Made by a program: the position numbers and the translations under genes. 64,000 nt of DNA, from assembly GCF_029852145.1 (NCBI RefSeq), contig NC_079973.1, positions 9,444,385 through 9,508,384 of the forward strand, given 5' to 3'. The notes under the pieces are model-generated. The model had not been told where the DNA came from. It searched no databases and worked only from the letters and a program-made list of their open reading frames with translations. Below, one piece after another: positions 51,022-63,870 of the stretch; position 1 is the stretch's first letter, and every line of letters begins with the position of its first letter. The DNA comes from Microplitis mediator (taxonomy: Eukaryota; Arthropoda; Insecta; Hymenoptera; Braconidae).

Positions 51022-53874
51022 AAAGTCGAATTCCATTAACTCGAAACTTCCCCTCAATCTCGACCCCCATTACGAGCTACGCTCACTGCAAATCCAAGTG
51101 TTTTGTTTTAAAACACTTTAAGCGTTTAAATACTTGTAGTCACTTACTAAACACTTTTTAGTGTTTAAAGTGTAGTAAACACTTTAAACGTTTAATTTTA
51201 ACACACATAAAGTGTTTTAGATAATAAGGCACTTAAAGTGTTTAGGCATTAATACACACTTTAAGTGTTTAGTGTCATTAATTAATAATATAAATATTTT
51301 TAAAATAAAAATAATAATTTTTCCATTGAAGTACAATCAATTGAATTTTTATAATAATATTTCTAATATTAAAAATAATAGTTGCCTTTGAATAAAAATC
51401 GTTATTGATTGTTGTCATATCCTGGAATAATATTCTTATCATCAGAAGATTCAGATAATTATTGCATCACACATTCAGCATAAAAGAAAAAATGGAATTT
51501 AGTATAAATTAAAAATATATTTGTATTTTTGTCCAAAAAAAAAAGCTCTAAAAAATGTTTACACTTGAAAAAAATTAGAAACCATAGAAGTAACTTTAAA
51601 ATAACTGGTTATTTATTGAGTTATAAAAATCATTCAGAATCTGAAAATATACAGTATAATACAAATAATTAATTACAATAATATAATAAAAGAACTAGAA
51701 AAAGATCGTCAACACATTTAATAAAAATTAGTTAAAATTTGAAAAATTAAATAAATAAATATTCATTTTCTTCCATTAAGTGTAACATAAATTTTATAAT
51801 ATCGTTCGAATGTTATTTTTAAATTATGTCCATATTACTGCCATAGCATCTTCCAATTGTGACAGTCCTTACAAATTTCCGCATTTGTTTTATCCATCTT
51901 AAGAACTGGAATAGAGATTGAATAGTACCATTAATAGTCATAAAATCTACAATAACAGAATCTTAGGTTGATGAGCAAATTTTATTGTAGAGAAATTAAT
52001 ATTAAAAATTAATAATTTAATTAAATATTTAATTTTCATTATTATTTAATATTTAATTATTTATAAAAAATATTAAATTTGGAGAATAGTCAATATATAT
52101 TATATATGTACTTTATACAAAATATTATTAGATTATTAATTTTAAATATTTATTATTTTAATTTAATATTCGATTGTAATTTTTATCACAAATTTTGTGT
52201 TAAATTCATTGATTTATTTTTAAAATATTTATTTATTTTTCCTTAATTGTACAACGTTACGTTTTTTACAGGTTATATCTTACGTATATTTGAATATATT
52301 TTTATAATTTTTATATTTATTTTTCAAATATTAAATAATCAATAATAAATATTTTAAATTAATAATTTAATAATATTTAGTAGAAATTAGATTAAATAAT
52401 ACTATAATAATTTATATCAATAAATAATACATACGGATAGTTAACCTTAATTATGTTGGAACACTTGAAAAAGTATATAAGCACAATTTTCTTCACTAAT
52501 ATTTACAAATAAGTAGTAAATAATATTTATCAAAATGTTCAATTTAAATCACTATAGTGATTCAGTATACTGAATATAATTATTAAGCACATATACAATT
52601 CGCACTTTTAAAACACGTGTTGTGTATGTAGCATCTTCAACATTTAGTTTTTGTGTAAACCCTGTGCGCGCGCATCGTAAAGATGCGGATCATACATTAA
52701 CATATATGATAGTACATTTAGTAATGTATGGCCTAAGATTAAAATGAAAATAACTAGAAAACAATGCAGAATTCGAATGAACTTTATTTAAACTAATTTG
52801 TAGGAAATAAAATTGTCTATAAAAAAGATCCTATAACATTTTTTGATAAGTCTGATAGTTTTGCTGGAAAAGTAAAAAGATCTGAAAATTTATTATAGAT
52901 TTGACTTCCAGCTCCGATAATTTTCGAATGGATGGATTTATCAAAAAATGATAAGAGACCTTTTTTGTAGAGCGTTCAATTCTCTACAATAATATGCTAT
53001 GGACTTATTCATATGACGTGCGAATGCCGAGCTAGAAAAATAAAAAAAAATAAAATTTTTTTCCCATGTTAACTTTGAAGATATAAAAAATGTATTAGTT
53101 CAAGAATATCTCTATCGTCGTTTAAAATTAAAAATTTAACATTTATTTTAATAATAAATTAAGATCGTTTAGAATTCATTGGATGATATGAACCGAGTTC
53201 AATCATTTGTAAAATATTATTTTTAATACAAAAAAATACGTTTTGATACATCTATATCGTAATGCATAAATATATTTGAAAATTATTACACTTTTATATT
53301 TTGAAATTGTTATTTGTATCATTTGTCGATTGACAAAATTGGTAGAATTTTTTTAAACTGTTTAAGAAATTTAAGCGTTTTATAATATACATGTTTTTTA
53401 GATTAAACGTTTTTTCTGAAAAAGTGTTTAATTCCGGTATATCTGTTTTAATTTAAAACACTCGATGTTTTTTTAAACGTTTAATGTAACAGTAAGCGCT
53501 TTATAATAAAACACATAGAAGTGTTTTTTTCTTTAAACGGATAAAACGTTTTCGGATTAAACACCTAAGTGTGTTACGCGAACCTTTAAAACACTTGTAA
53601 TGACTTATGCGATTGTTTAAACGTTTATACCGTTTTACTTCTAAGCGCTTAAGTTGCAGAAAACACTAACGTGTTTTATTTTAACACACTAAGTTAAACA
53701 CTTGGATTTGCAGTGTGTGTATTTTTAAATATGAATCATTTATGTAGATGTAAGGGCGCATGCGTGTATTTCAATCTTTAAAGGAGAAGGAGCATTCGAT
53801 AAATCGGAATTTCCAGGAAATTTCCGCTCCTCTGTAGACTGGACTAATTGTCCAAATTAATGGAATTTTACTGT
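51022..53874. mobile_element. Repeat C miniature element, copy 2, split by a 2.6-kb element
   Basis: The left part (51022-51083) reads AAAGTCGAATTCCATTAACT, then CTTCCCCTCAATCTCGACCC. The right part (53716-53874) holds GTAAGGGCGCATGCG, TCCAGGAAATTTCCGCTCCT and TTAATGGAATTTTACTGT. Joined end to end these would resemble the intact copies at 6112-6380 and 59952-60180. Confidence 0.75.
51084..53715. mobile_element. 2.6-kb TIR element with CACTGCAAATCCAAGTG ends
   Basis: The ends CACTGCAAATCCAAGTGTTT and AAACACTTGGATTTGCAGTG are inverted repeats. The outer few hundred bases on each side (about 51084-51275 and 53395-53715) are dense in variants of AAACACTTTAA, AGTGTTTAA and AAACGTTTAA, in both orientations, a pattern typical of subterminal transposase-binding repeats. 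The middle is very AT-rich and has no open frame long enough for a transposase, so it is non-autonomous or fully decayed. A short GTGCGCGCGCATCG stretch lies at 52667. No clear target duplication at the junctions. Confidence 0.8.
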
Positions 53875-56800
53875 AATATTATTTTAACGAAGTGGAAAAT
53901 CAAATTCCTATAATGATAGATTTTGATATATTGTATACTATAATTATAATATGTGAAAAAATAAAAAATAATATATTAAGTAGCAAGGGTTTGAAAAAGA
54001 CGATTTCAGGCAAGGATACGGTTAAAATGTCTTGTTTTATCACGTGCCATACACGATTGCTTTGGTAATAATCTGCATTGATATACTTATTTGAACTTGA
54101 ATGTTTGAAACTAGTCGAAACGTGACAATTCAAGACCAATAACGCATGTAGAAACTCGATTTAGTTGATTATAGTTGAACTTGCAAGAGAAAACAATTCG
54201 GGTATTCCCGGTTTTATAGTAAAATGTTCGTATTCAGTGCTACTTAATTATGCAATTATATTATAAAAATATATGACGATTCTGAAGTTTACAATAAATT
54301 AATGCAATTCTGACAAGACTGAAATTGTCAGAAACCAATTTAGCTCCAAAAATCAGAGGTTTTCTTCTCTAGGAACGAAGCTGATGATTTTCAACCTGCT
54401 AATAAATCGCATTGATCAGAAATTGGATTGTTTCGACTGGTTGAACGGGCATCGAAACGAGTATGTATATTAATAAGATCTTCGAGCTCGAAGAACTCGT
54501 AAACAGCGACACGTTGTATACAAGAATCTATAGCCCCCCGGCAATAGTCCACAGGGTAGTAATCGTTTATGCTTATTTTTTGTAATATAAATTGAATATT
54601 TATTAGATCCGATTATTAAGAAGTGAAATAAAATTTAGAAAAAAAAAAAAAAATATAGAAACATAGTGAATAAATAGTAAAATTTATGAAATATTTAATC
54701 CGATGATTCATAGATGCGTAATAAAGAGTAATTTCCAAAGCCGAGTATGGGTGATCAGGGATTTGTAAGGGGGTGAGTTGAAGATTGATACCCTCGTTTT
54801 AGTTGTCAAAAATTAATGTGCAAGTCATCGTAGCATAGAATCGTTGATAGATGCTAGTACAGAATATTTATTATTGTGCTAAAGATTATTCAGTTACATA
54901 TTCAATTTTTCTTAACAGTATGGAAATTGATTTTAATTCCATGTAAAAATATTAAAATATACACAGCATAAATTATTTACTTCCCCTATCCAAGAAATAA
55001 TGTAATCCAATATTATATATGTATTGTTTTTTACATTAAATCATAAAAAACGGAATACTTTCTGTAAAGGTTAATAAACTTTATAGGAATACCTATGTCC
55101 TATCATAAATCATAAATAAAAAAAAAACAACATTTTAAATCCCAGAGTAAACTACAAATATAATAGACATGATTAAATTTAATAAATTTCCGAATCGTTT
55201 TCTCAAAAGAGGACAAGGGAAGATATTTTGGATTAACAAATGGGAGTCAGTGATTTAGAGGCCGGCTTCTTTCCCATAGCACTAGAGTGTCTCCCCTACA
55301 CGTCAATATGATGTGAGCTTATGCAATAGCTGAAGAAGAGGAGAAAACCGATAAAAGTGTGTCCTTTGATGTATGAAAGCATATGTGCAGTGTTCATCAA
55401 CAACAATGTGCCGTGAATTTCGGGTCAGATTGATTGGTTAACTACCTGCGGGTTCACCAGAGTTTTGATTGTATATTTGAAATATATAATATAGAGTATT
55501 TTAAGTCAAATTGACCACTTTTCAGCCTTGAATTTTTATTATTTTACTGAATTTATTACGTTTGTAAACTCTAGTATATCATTTTATTGGGACTTTTCGA
55601 ATTTTTTCGTACAGGCGAAAGTTAGTTTTGTATTTTTTTAAAAAATCTTTATCTTTTCTTTGAACGCGAATAATTCCACGAAAAATTAACCGAATGTGAC
55701 TTTTATTTCAATTTATTCGCTTTGAGTTACACTATCCACATAATGCACAAAAGCATTTAATGCTATAATGCATTAAAATCAAACTATTTTAGTTTTCGAA
55801 AAATGAATTAGTTTTTTAAAGATCCCTTTTTTATTTTTTTCAACTCGAAAAATAGTCACTTGATTCATTTTTCGTAGATCAAATAAATTACACAATTAAT
55901 ACTTTGAATGAGTAGACCTAAAAAGAATTTGATATGCTTGTGAGTTTGCAGATCGACAATAAAAATCAAAAAAGAAACAAAACAAGTTTAATGACAAGTG
56001 AGATTAAATTTAAACGTGATAATAAAAAAAAATAAAAAAGGATAATAGTAATGTATCTTCGTCATGCGTACACACATATTTGCCCTAAGTTAACGGCTAC
56101 TTTATAGTATAGTTTTGACAAAGCTTGACGAATTTTGACGTTACTTTGACAGTCCCCTGGTTATTGCTGCTTTGTTTGATAAAATATATTCAAAAAAATA
56201 AAAAATTAGATTCGTTTCACATCGTCGAGAACGCACAATTGACATAAACAAAAATGGCAAACTGAACAACTTTAGTATATTTTTCTATAACAAATATTCA
56301 TTCATTTTTGTATGCATGAAATATTAAATCTAATGTTTTTAATGATATCCAAAAATAATACTTTGGTTATAATAAAATCAAAATAATAACTATATGCTAT
56401 ATAAAATGTATAAGAAGCAAACTAAACAAACAAAATAATTATAGTTTTAAAAAAATAATAAGTTTGTGGTTTTGAACCAATACTATATAGAAAAAAATTT
56501 GACACCCTGATATATATGTATATATAGTTGTTTTTGGAGGTGAAACTTTTAGATACATTAAATAAAAAGAAGGCCGCATCGAACAGTGTTTTCCTATAGA
56601 ATTACGACTATTTAAGGAAAGGGTCGCCCTTTTTTATTTAATGTTCATTGAAATGGGAGTGGATCATTATTAAAAAAATTTGAACAAGTAAAATATATAT
56701 CAGTCGTTAAAAACCTAAGGTTAAATTTTTTATTCAACTACTTGAAATTATTCGGGCCTAATCACTGCCTAACTAAAATTTCTAGTCATTAACGAGTATC

Positions 56801-59800
56801 GAAAATATTTTAGTAAAAAACACTAATCCGAATCTAATAATTGAAGAAAAATAAATGACTACATTTATTTGTTATGTTTTTTATTTTTTTTTTTTTTTGA
56901 GTCATAAATAAAAGACAAAACTTATGTACAACTTTAGACTTTTATTCAGATACATAAATTTAAATAATTAACTAATTTCATCTGTTCCTTTAATTTTTAA
57001 TACTAAATTTTTAAGGGCCTTCATTATTTTCATTTATTTTATGTTTTCTTGACATAATATTTTTTATTATCACAGTGACAAATAATGGATTTAGGGGGTC
57101 TTTTAATGTTTGACCGTAAGGAAATATATAGTCGTAGCCAATTACAAGAAACAGGAAATGTACGTCCGTAAGGGGTCTTCCTATAAACGTAAAATCATTC
57201 AAAAGAAAGTTAATTGTCGTCATGATCATCCTCAGAACACTTAACATTTATAATGATTAAATAACAACGCATGTTGTTTGATTTATCTGCGATAGTAAAA
57301 ATAGATAAAATCAAATTCTTGATATAAATAAAAATAATTTATTTAAATAATTGGTGTAATAAAGTACGAAGCAATAAAATAATAAGAAATTTTTAAATAC
57401 TAAAAAAACAATAATCATTATTATTAGTTATAAGCGTCGACTGTGCCAACTACAACACGCCAAGCCCGCCAAGCTCAAAGCCCATAAAGAGCATTCCCAG
57501 GTGTCTTCGTGGTCATTCTGGTCATTCGATTCTACCCGTAGGCGGTCGTTGTAAGGCGTGTACTATCTTCTTCTCCGTTCTATACCTGGTTTCTCTGTGT
57601 CGTATAATATGTATCTCTATCTTATACATTAATCTACAATGCTCGGTAAGGGGTGTCACGAGATTATTACTCGTACTCACGAGCACGTCAGGTCACTGGA
57701 CACTTTATACGTTCTATTGCGTCATATATGAACGAGAAAACGCTGGGGAAAATAGATAGAGGCATAAAATGGACTAACAGACATTGTCAGCTTTGTACTT
57801 TTTTTATCCTCATTGTCCGTCTGCCATCATGACCTTTCTGGTTTTAGCCTGAATTGATAGCTTTGTGTTCGAATATCTTCAACATGTACTCAATAATAAT
57901 GACCATTGTAAAACTAAGTGTTTTACGAACGCTCTACTCCTAAACATCTAAACGTTATTATATTGAAATTTAAGTTAGATTTACTAGTAAACACTCAAAA
58001 AGCGATTATACAATTTATTTAAATAGGAGTAAGTCTTCAGGGGTATAAAAATAATATACTTTAAAAAAATATTTGTTGTACATGGTATGGTTGTCGCTAG
58101 AATATGGGTCTATTTATTAAATTTTCTCGACGAGAAACCCATAAATCAATGTCGATATTCATGTCTGATGTTTTAATAAATTACTACGTTGAGAATAAAT
58201 CAAAGAGTCTGATAGTCAAGTAGATCTAGAACTATTCATACCAACAACCTATTAGTGTATATATATATATGTGCTTCTATAAATGATACACATATCGCTG
58301 GGCTATAATCCCTTTCAAAAAGAGCATATGAAATGAAAGAAATAATTTCACTTTGCACTTTTACTAAATGAAGACTGGTATACATATTACGAAATTGTAC
58401 TACTTTCCGCCGGATATGAGACGCCTTCTTCCTCTTTTAATTCTTTTCAAATCTTTAAATTCACTTGTAAAAAAACTGGTATATAATAAATGCAAACATT
58501 TACCAGGTGCATATGCTCACAGTTGCCGGCTAAGAATCGGAACTCTTTTATAAATTGTCGTTTAGTTTATTATGTAGTAAGAACATCATAATTAAATTCA
58601 ATATTTGAAATAAATATGGATCGTATGTTAAAGTATTGGATTTTTATTCATTATCGCTAACCAAAAGATATTATCTATGACACAGACTACGAATGATGTA
58701 TGCAGATAAAAAATTCCCAAAGAAGAAAAGATTGATATACAATGGATTTCTATCTAGAACCCGTCCTCTGAACTACCACTGGTAGTAGCGGTTTGCACAT
58801 TGCTTTGCCACACATGTTCTGAGTACAATATCATATGAGAGTTAGGTAACAGTAGTAAGAATTAAACATTTTGCCAGACTAAAAGGACGAAGAAGTGGGC
58901 GTGGATGAAAATATCGTTAGGGACTTCTTTGTAATCTTGTAAGATGTTTTTTTTTATACAACTCTGATTTTAAATTAAGTACCATCGTATTTCTTGCTCA
59001 CTTGAAATAAATCTTTTCTTTACTGGCCAATCGAGATTGCCCAGGACCTTACTGATCTTACATTAAAATACGCCTTCATATATTGTTAAACGTACAACGA
59101 AATAAGTTTCAACAGAAGAATTTAACACTCGCGAAAGCACACTTCTCAATGTCCAGTGTATACGCCCGATATAAATGTTCACAATTCTTATAGTAAAATG
59201 AACCGCGAAAATGGTATATTTAAACTTTAACATTCGAAATATTAGGTAAATAGCCCTATTTAGATACTGAAAGTTTTTTTTCCATGTAGCTCATACGCAT
59301 GTGTTTGTAAGAAAAAGATGAATTTAGAAAATTAATTAGCGATAAATTATAATATTTTACAATACCTATACAATCGAACCGCGTTACAAAGGTAACAAAT
59401 CAGATTGAAACTTGATTCTTTCCCGTATTATACTCGGATCTTCACGCACTTACACATATAACAACAGGGGAAATATGTATGGTGAAATAATATTCAAGGT
59501 AGAGAGTTTATTTATTCTAAGATTCATTTTCTTTCAGTTCAAAAAAGTATACTAGTAGCATTGCTCACGGTAGTTAATTAGATTTTCGGAAATTCGCCTT
59601 TGGCTGGGGGAGAAAATTACATACGTGGGTCGGAATGTCCTACTTTCCTTCTTTGGTGTGGAATATACCGTTATTCAACGCATGTCTGATTATCGCGCCT
59701 TATCATATCTGCAAAGCAAACCCTAAATGGTCATTTACCAATCGGTGGTTAATAATTCGTCAGAAAGCAGATGGCTTCTTGTGTTCCTCAATAGCGTTTC

Positions 59801-59951
59801 AAACGCATTTGAATCTATAATCATATTTTTCCAAAGTCTTTATCGACCGCTCTCAAAATTAAACTCTATTATTATCTCAAGAGCAAATAATCTCAATACT
59901 AAATGTATTTGGAATGAGTAAAACAATCAATCTAACAACTTTCATGGCGGT
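53875..59951. other. Upstream or far 5' region, mostly featureless
   Basis: AT-rich. G+C-richer patches lie at 55250-55460 and 57430-57840. The latter could hold a distal promoter or untranslated exon, but I see no protein-like frame or clear donor. A 78-codon minus frame at 57011-57247 is not recognised. A TA microsatellite lies at 58258-58271. Confidence 0.35.
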
Positions 59952-60180
59952 ATAGTCGAATTCCATTAACGCGGAACTTCCCCTTAATCTTGACCCGCAA
60001 GAACTACAATGTCTCCCACTCGATGCTATATATTTGTATTTCCTATGTATATTTATATTGCGTATAAGAGCACATGCGTATAGTTTAATCTTTAAAAAAG
60101 AAGGGGCATTCGATAAGTCGGAATTTCCAGGAAATTTATGCTCCTCCGTCAACTAGCTGTCCGAATTATTGGTGAAAGCA
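59952..60180. mobile_element. Repeat C miniature element, copy 3
   Basis: It shares TAGTCGAATTCCATTAACGC, CTTCCCCTTAATCTTGACCC, AGAGCACATGCG and CCAGGAAATTTATGCTCCTC with the other two copies. The right end (TGTCCGAATTATTGGTGAAA) is degraded. The 91-codon minus frame across it (59877-60152) is not a gene. Confidence 0.7.
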
Positions 60181-60650
60181 GTCGAGAACTAGTGCTATAC
60201 ATAAGCCCACCTAATTTAAGGTTTACTTTGCTGATATAATAATTCGCAATCATTAGACATTTGTTGAATAAAGTATAGTGCATGGGACGTGAGCTAAATC
60301 ATTATCCGCCAAACACAATGGTCTCAGCATTCGTCATTGGTGCGAACGAAGCACTCGCTGACGCCCAAGCGCGTGCACCTACGACTCGTGTTAAAAACAT
60401 TATGCTTTCCGTATAAAGACTCACCTAGCCCACTTGCTATGTAATATACTATTTTATGTCACCTGCATTGAAATTAGGAGTTTCAATACTTGTTTTGCCA
60501 GTCGAAACAAACCAATTTTAGACCAATTCGATGTAGGGGGTAGAATCTGGTGCGTTTCTGCCCGCTAAATTAGTTTCTGACTTCATTTCATCCCTTGTAA
60601 AAATCGCAATTGTTTATTGTAAATCGCCAAATATTTTTCATTCTAATAAC
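60181..60650. other. Intergenic, with a G+C-richer patch
   Basis: The patch at about 60285-60420 contains GCCCAAGCGCGTGCACC. Stretch 60450-60590 resembles parts of 24300-24410 and 54330-54470, including GTTTCAATAC / CAGTCGAAACAA and CCCGCTAAAT words, so it is probably a dispersed repeat. No gene seen. Confidence 0.35.
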
Positions 60651-60884
60651 TACACAGAAAAAAAAAAATAGTGTTTGGAACGATTTAATGGATAGTGATA
60701 TGCGTATCGTGAATGGGGCGATTTATAGAGGTACCGTTGCGATCGATTCTAGTCCCATTCACGATCCGAATTGCTGTCAGCACTATACGTATTAATACTC
60801 GCACTAACTTCCAAATAGTTAAACGAGTATCGCGACAGTCAGAATACTGTATGGTGCTGGTCACAATACATTTTTCTCCGTGTA
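60651..60884. mobile_element. 234-bp miniature element with TACACAGA/TACACGGA ends
   Basis: The left end is TACACAGAAAAAAAAAAATA and the right end is ATTTTTCTCCGTGTA, inverted. The interior is unusually G+C-rich for the window and has internal inverted words, such as GATCGTGAATGGG-like and CCCATTCACGATC. Three overlapping short frames on both strands arise from this symmetry. Confidence 0.6.
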
Positions 60885-61482
60885 TGAATACAGGTAATAT
60901 GAAAAATATAGTGCGTGGCATAGGATAAAAAGGTAATGTTCGGAAATCTAACTCCACAATTTAGATGAATATTTTTCATCATTACATGAACATTTGAGGT
61001 ATGCAATGTTTTTTGTTGTAAATATAATAATTAGGAAAAAAAAAAACCGTTGTTGCAACAACAACAATCGGAATTGAGATTACTAAAGTTCATATCGTGG
61101 TAACAAGTACTATTTTCTGTAGTACAACATTAACAGAAAGATCTTACTACAATCTTATAGTTATGGAAGAACCACAATTTATATTCCTCATAATCATGTA
61201 CTTAGAATTTTTTAAAAACGTTATATTCCTACTAGTTATTCTTTCGTCTGAACAACATAAGTTTGATCAGTTATAATTCATATCGCCGATTACAAATATC
61301 GATTGACTTGTATGAAACTATAAAATTGTAAGAGCAATCGTAACTTAAACTTTCAAATGAGAGAAAGTTCAGAAATTGTATATGTACATTATATATTTAC
61401 TTACGTATAGAAACACTGAGGGAACTTTCATTGAAAAATAGAGTAGACAATACTTTGATGATGTTGAAACTTGAATATGCAA

Positions 61483-61723
61483 CCTTTATTATAATGTACC
61501 TGAAGATCGGAACGTTTTTCACGCAACCAAAATGAAAATAATTCATTAAATTTGTGGCTAAAGGCGAATTTATGGGTAGTGGAGGGAAGCCTGTCATTTT
61601 CGGGTGACGTGCGAAACATTTGCGAGATCTAAGTCCAGTAAGTTTTTTACTTTTCATTTCTTTTTTCTTATTTTCGTTCCGCGAAAAACGTTCCGATCTT
61701 CAGGTACATTTATTATAATCCTT
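61483..61723. mobile_element. Foldback miniature element with GTACCTGAAGATCGGAACG arms
   Basis: The left arm CCTTTATTATAATGTACCTG, then AAGATCGGAACGTTTTTC, is inverted at the right as CGTTCCGATCTTCAGGTACA, then TTTATTATAATCC. The arms are about 38 bases and nearly perfect. A single decayed relative of one arm occurs at about 5981-6004. The right end abuts a repeat A copy. Confidence 0.7.
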
Positions 61724-62285
61724 TTTAACATCCCGCTAAGAAAAACGATGATTTTCAAAAAATTCAGGAAGTTATTGTTTTCACCCCGATTTTCGAAAAT
61801 CGAGTTGTCATCAGATGTCGACGTTTTAAGGTCCTAGGAAGCTATTCTTTCTGAATATTTTCAAAATGATGTTATTGAATGAATAATTAATTAAATTGAT
61901 TATCAACATAAAATTGAAAAAACCCAGTTTTTAATATTTTTCTCGGATATTTCATATATTATTACTCTGACCCGAGTTAAAACTCATTGAAATCTTGATT
62001 TTGATTACTGACATTGATTTCTGCCTCAATAAATTTATTTTATTGAACATAATCGGGAATAAAAATTTTAAAAACCGCTTCTTCATTTATGATTTTCGAT
62101 TTTTAAATTTTCAAACTTTAGCATAAAACGTAACTTGTTAGAGCTTAAAAAGCTCATAAAAAAAACAATTGCATGTAATAGCATTTTAGAGCTCGAAAAT
62201 ATATTCACAGTAATGTTTTCAAGCTCCTTGAGCTCGAAAACAGCGGAGTTTTGGGGGTGGCCCGCAGGGCCAACCGACGCCTAGA
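61723..62285 (-). repeat. Repeat A, copy 8 (inverted)
   Basis: It begins TTTAACATCCCGCTAAGAAA, has GAAAATCGAGTTGTCATCAG, then ATGTCGACGTTTTAAGGTCC, and ends CAAGCTCCTTGAGCTCGAAA followed by GGTGGCCCGCAGGGCCAACC. It is the most complete inverted copy and useful for defining both ends. Confidence 0.75.
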
Positions 62286-63193
62286 TTTTTTTTTCATGTT
62301 TTCTAAATAAAAATTAAATGATTTTCGAGATTTCAGTCGGCTAATAAGACCTACAATTTCCTACAATCTTTGAAAAATGAGAATTTTTTATTATGTATCA
62401 AGAAAACCATTTTAAATATATTGCACAATGCAGAAAATTATCGTCCGGCCGAACGGTTCCTCAAATAGTCATATTACATACTGAAAAATTGCACCATCGA
62501 ATTCGAGTTACTCTTACATTTAATCTATACCATAATTTATTATTTTAGATATGTACAGTTCATGTTAACCATTTTACTCGATCGGTAGAATTTTATCAAC
62601 TAAAACAGGATGACCTCGTTCAATTTACGGAGACGATTCGTTGACATTCCAATATAAAAAAAAACCTGGAAATTTAATTTTCTCCGGTACATTTTTTTTT
62701 TTTCCTTTTAATCAGAGAGGGATTTTTTTTTCTCTTTCCCTCTTCAATAGTCGGATAGTAATATCCTCGATGCACTCACACAGCAAATGAAAATTTTGTC
62801 CAGATTATTCTTTTAAATAAATGAAAATTTTCGAAAAATACGAACGTAAATTGCTCGATTATAGGCTAACCCGCATCAGATTATAGTCTAGTCGAACCTC
62901 ATTTTTTATTTCGTGTTTAAAGTTTTTCTTGGACAAAAAAATTTAGACAGAAATAATTAAAGATCCTGCTTATAATCATTTTAAATAATCAAATAAGTTT
63001 GAAATAAAATATGTTTAAAGCATTTGACCCTATGCGCTAGTCATATCTTGGAGAGATCAAAGGCATAATTTATATTCGAAAAATTAGTTACATTAAATAA
63101 ATGATTTGTTTGTAATATTCAAATAAAACAAACGATATAACTCGATAAATACATATAAACCAAATGTTATTTCACTTGAGGTCTGCTAGCTAT
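62286..63193. other. Intergenic, featureless
   Basis: AT-rich with pyrimidine runs near 62690-62740. No feature supported. Confidence 0.4.
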
Positions 63194-63596
63194 GTGCACT
63201 GAAAACAAGATTTATTTAAGCCAAAGATATCATATACTTGGATATGGTCAAATAAACATTTAATTGTGAGAAAAATACGTGATTTATTTATGGTAAAAAA
63301 ATGATCCAAAATTGCTACAAGTAAATGTTAGTCTGACCATGTGCTTCGAATCTATGTTAAGTGTCACCAAATTTTCCGTTATTCGTCACAAATTTAATAT
63401 CTCTACCACTAATATATCATTTACTTGCCACAAATAAACGATATATTTCAGTCAAATTATAAAATTATTTAAATCAACGGTCATATTTATAGTTGTGCCA
63501 AATATATTTATTTGTCATTAAGATGCGAAATATTAAAAAAAAAAGCCACAAAAAAAATTGATTTATTTGGAACAAATGTTTTTTTTTTCAGTGTAC
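63194..63596. mobile_element. 403-bp TIR element with GTGCACTGAAAA ends
   Basis: GTGCACTGAAAACAAGATTT at the left is inverted at the right as AAATGTTTTTTTTTTCAGTG, then TAC. The interior repeats TTTATTTG / CAAATAAA words in both orientations. No coding frame. Confidence 0.6.
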
Positions 63597-63744
63597 GAGT
63601 ACTATAAGAATAAATAGCAATCGACGTTTTCATTTTGTAAAAATGATCATTTGTTTAATAGAAAAACGTAGACAAAGTTTCCATTTCATGTGCAAGTGCA
63701 ATAAGGATAGTGCCGTTCATCAACTTGAGTGTGACAGAAAAAAA

Positions 63745-63870
63745 AGTATAGACTCTTCTTAAGACCTTTTAAGAATTCGGTTTTCGAAAATTGGACAAAA
63801 CTGAATAACTTTGTTGGTTTTTTTTTTTTTTTCAAGGTAAATTAAAAATTTTCTATGACCGCTAATAGAA
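63745..63870 (+). repeat. Repeat A, copy 9 (fragment)
   Basis: CTTAAGACCTTTTAAGAATT then CGGTTTTCGAAAATTGGACA correspond to the right part of the family. The end near CTATGACCGC is degraded. Confidence 0.45.

Noticed and set aside
57011..57247. 78-codon minus-strand open frame
   Set aside because: It has a hydrophobic, AT-driven composition, no recognised domain, and no splice sites or neighbours to support it.
60610..60957. Three overlapping short frames on both strands
   Set aside because: They cover a 234-bp miniature element with internal symmetry; none has a credible start context or family.
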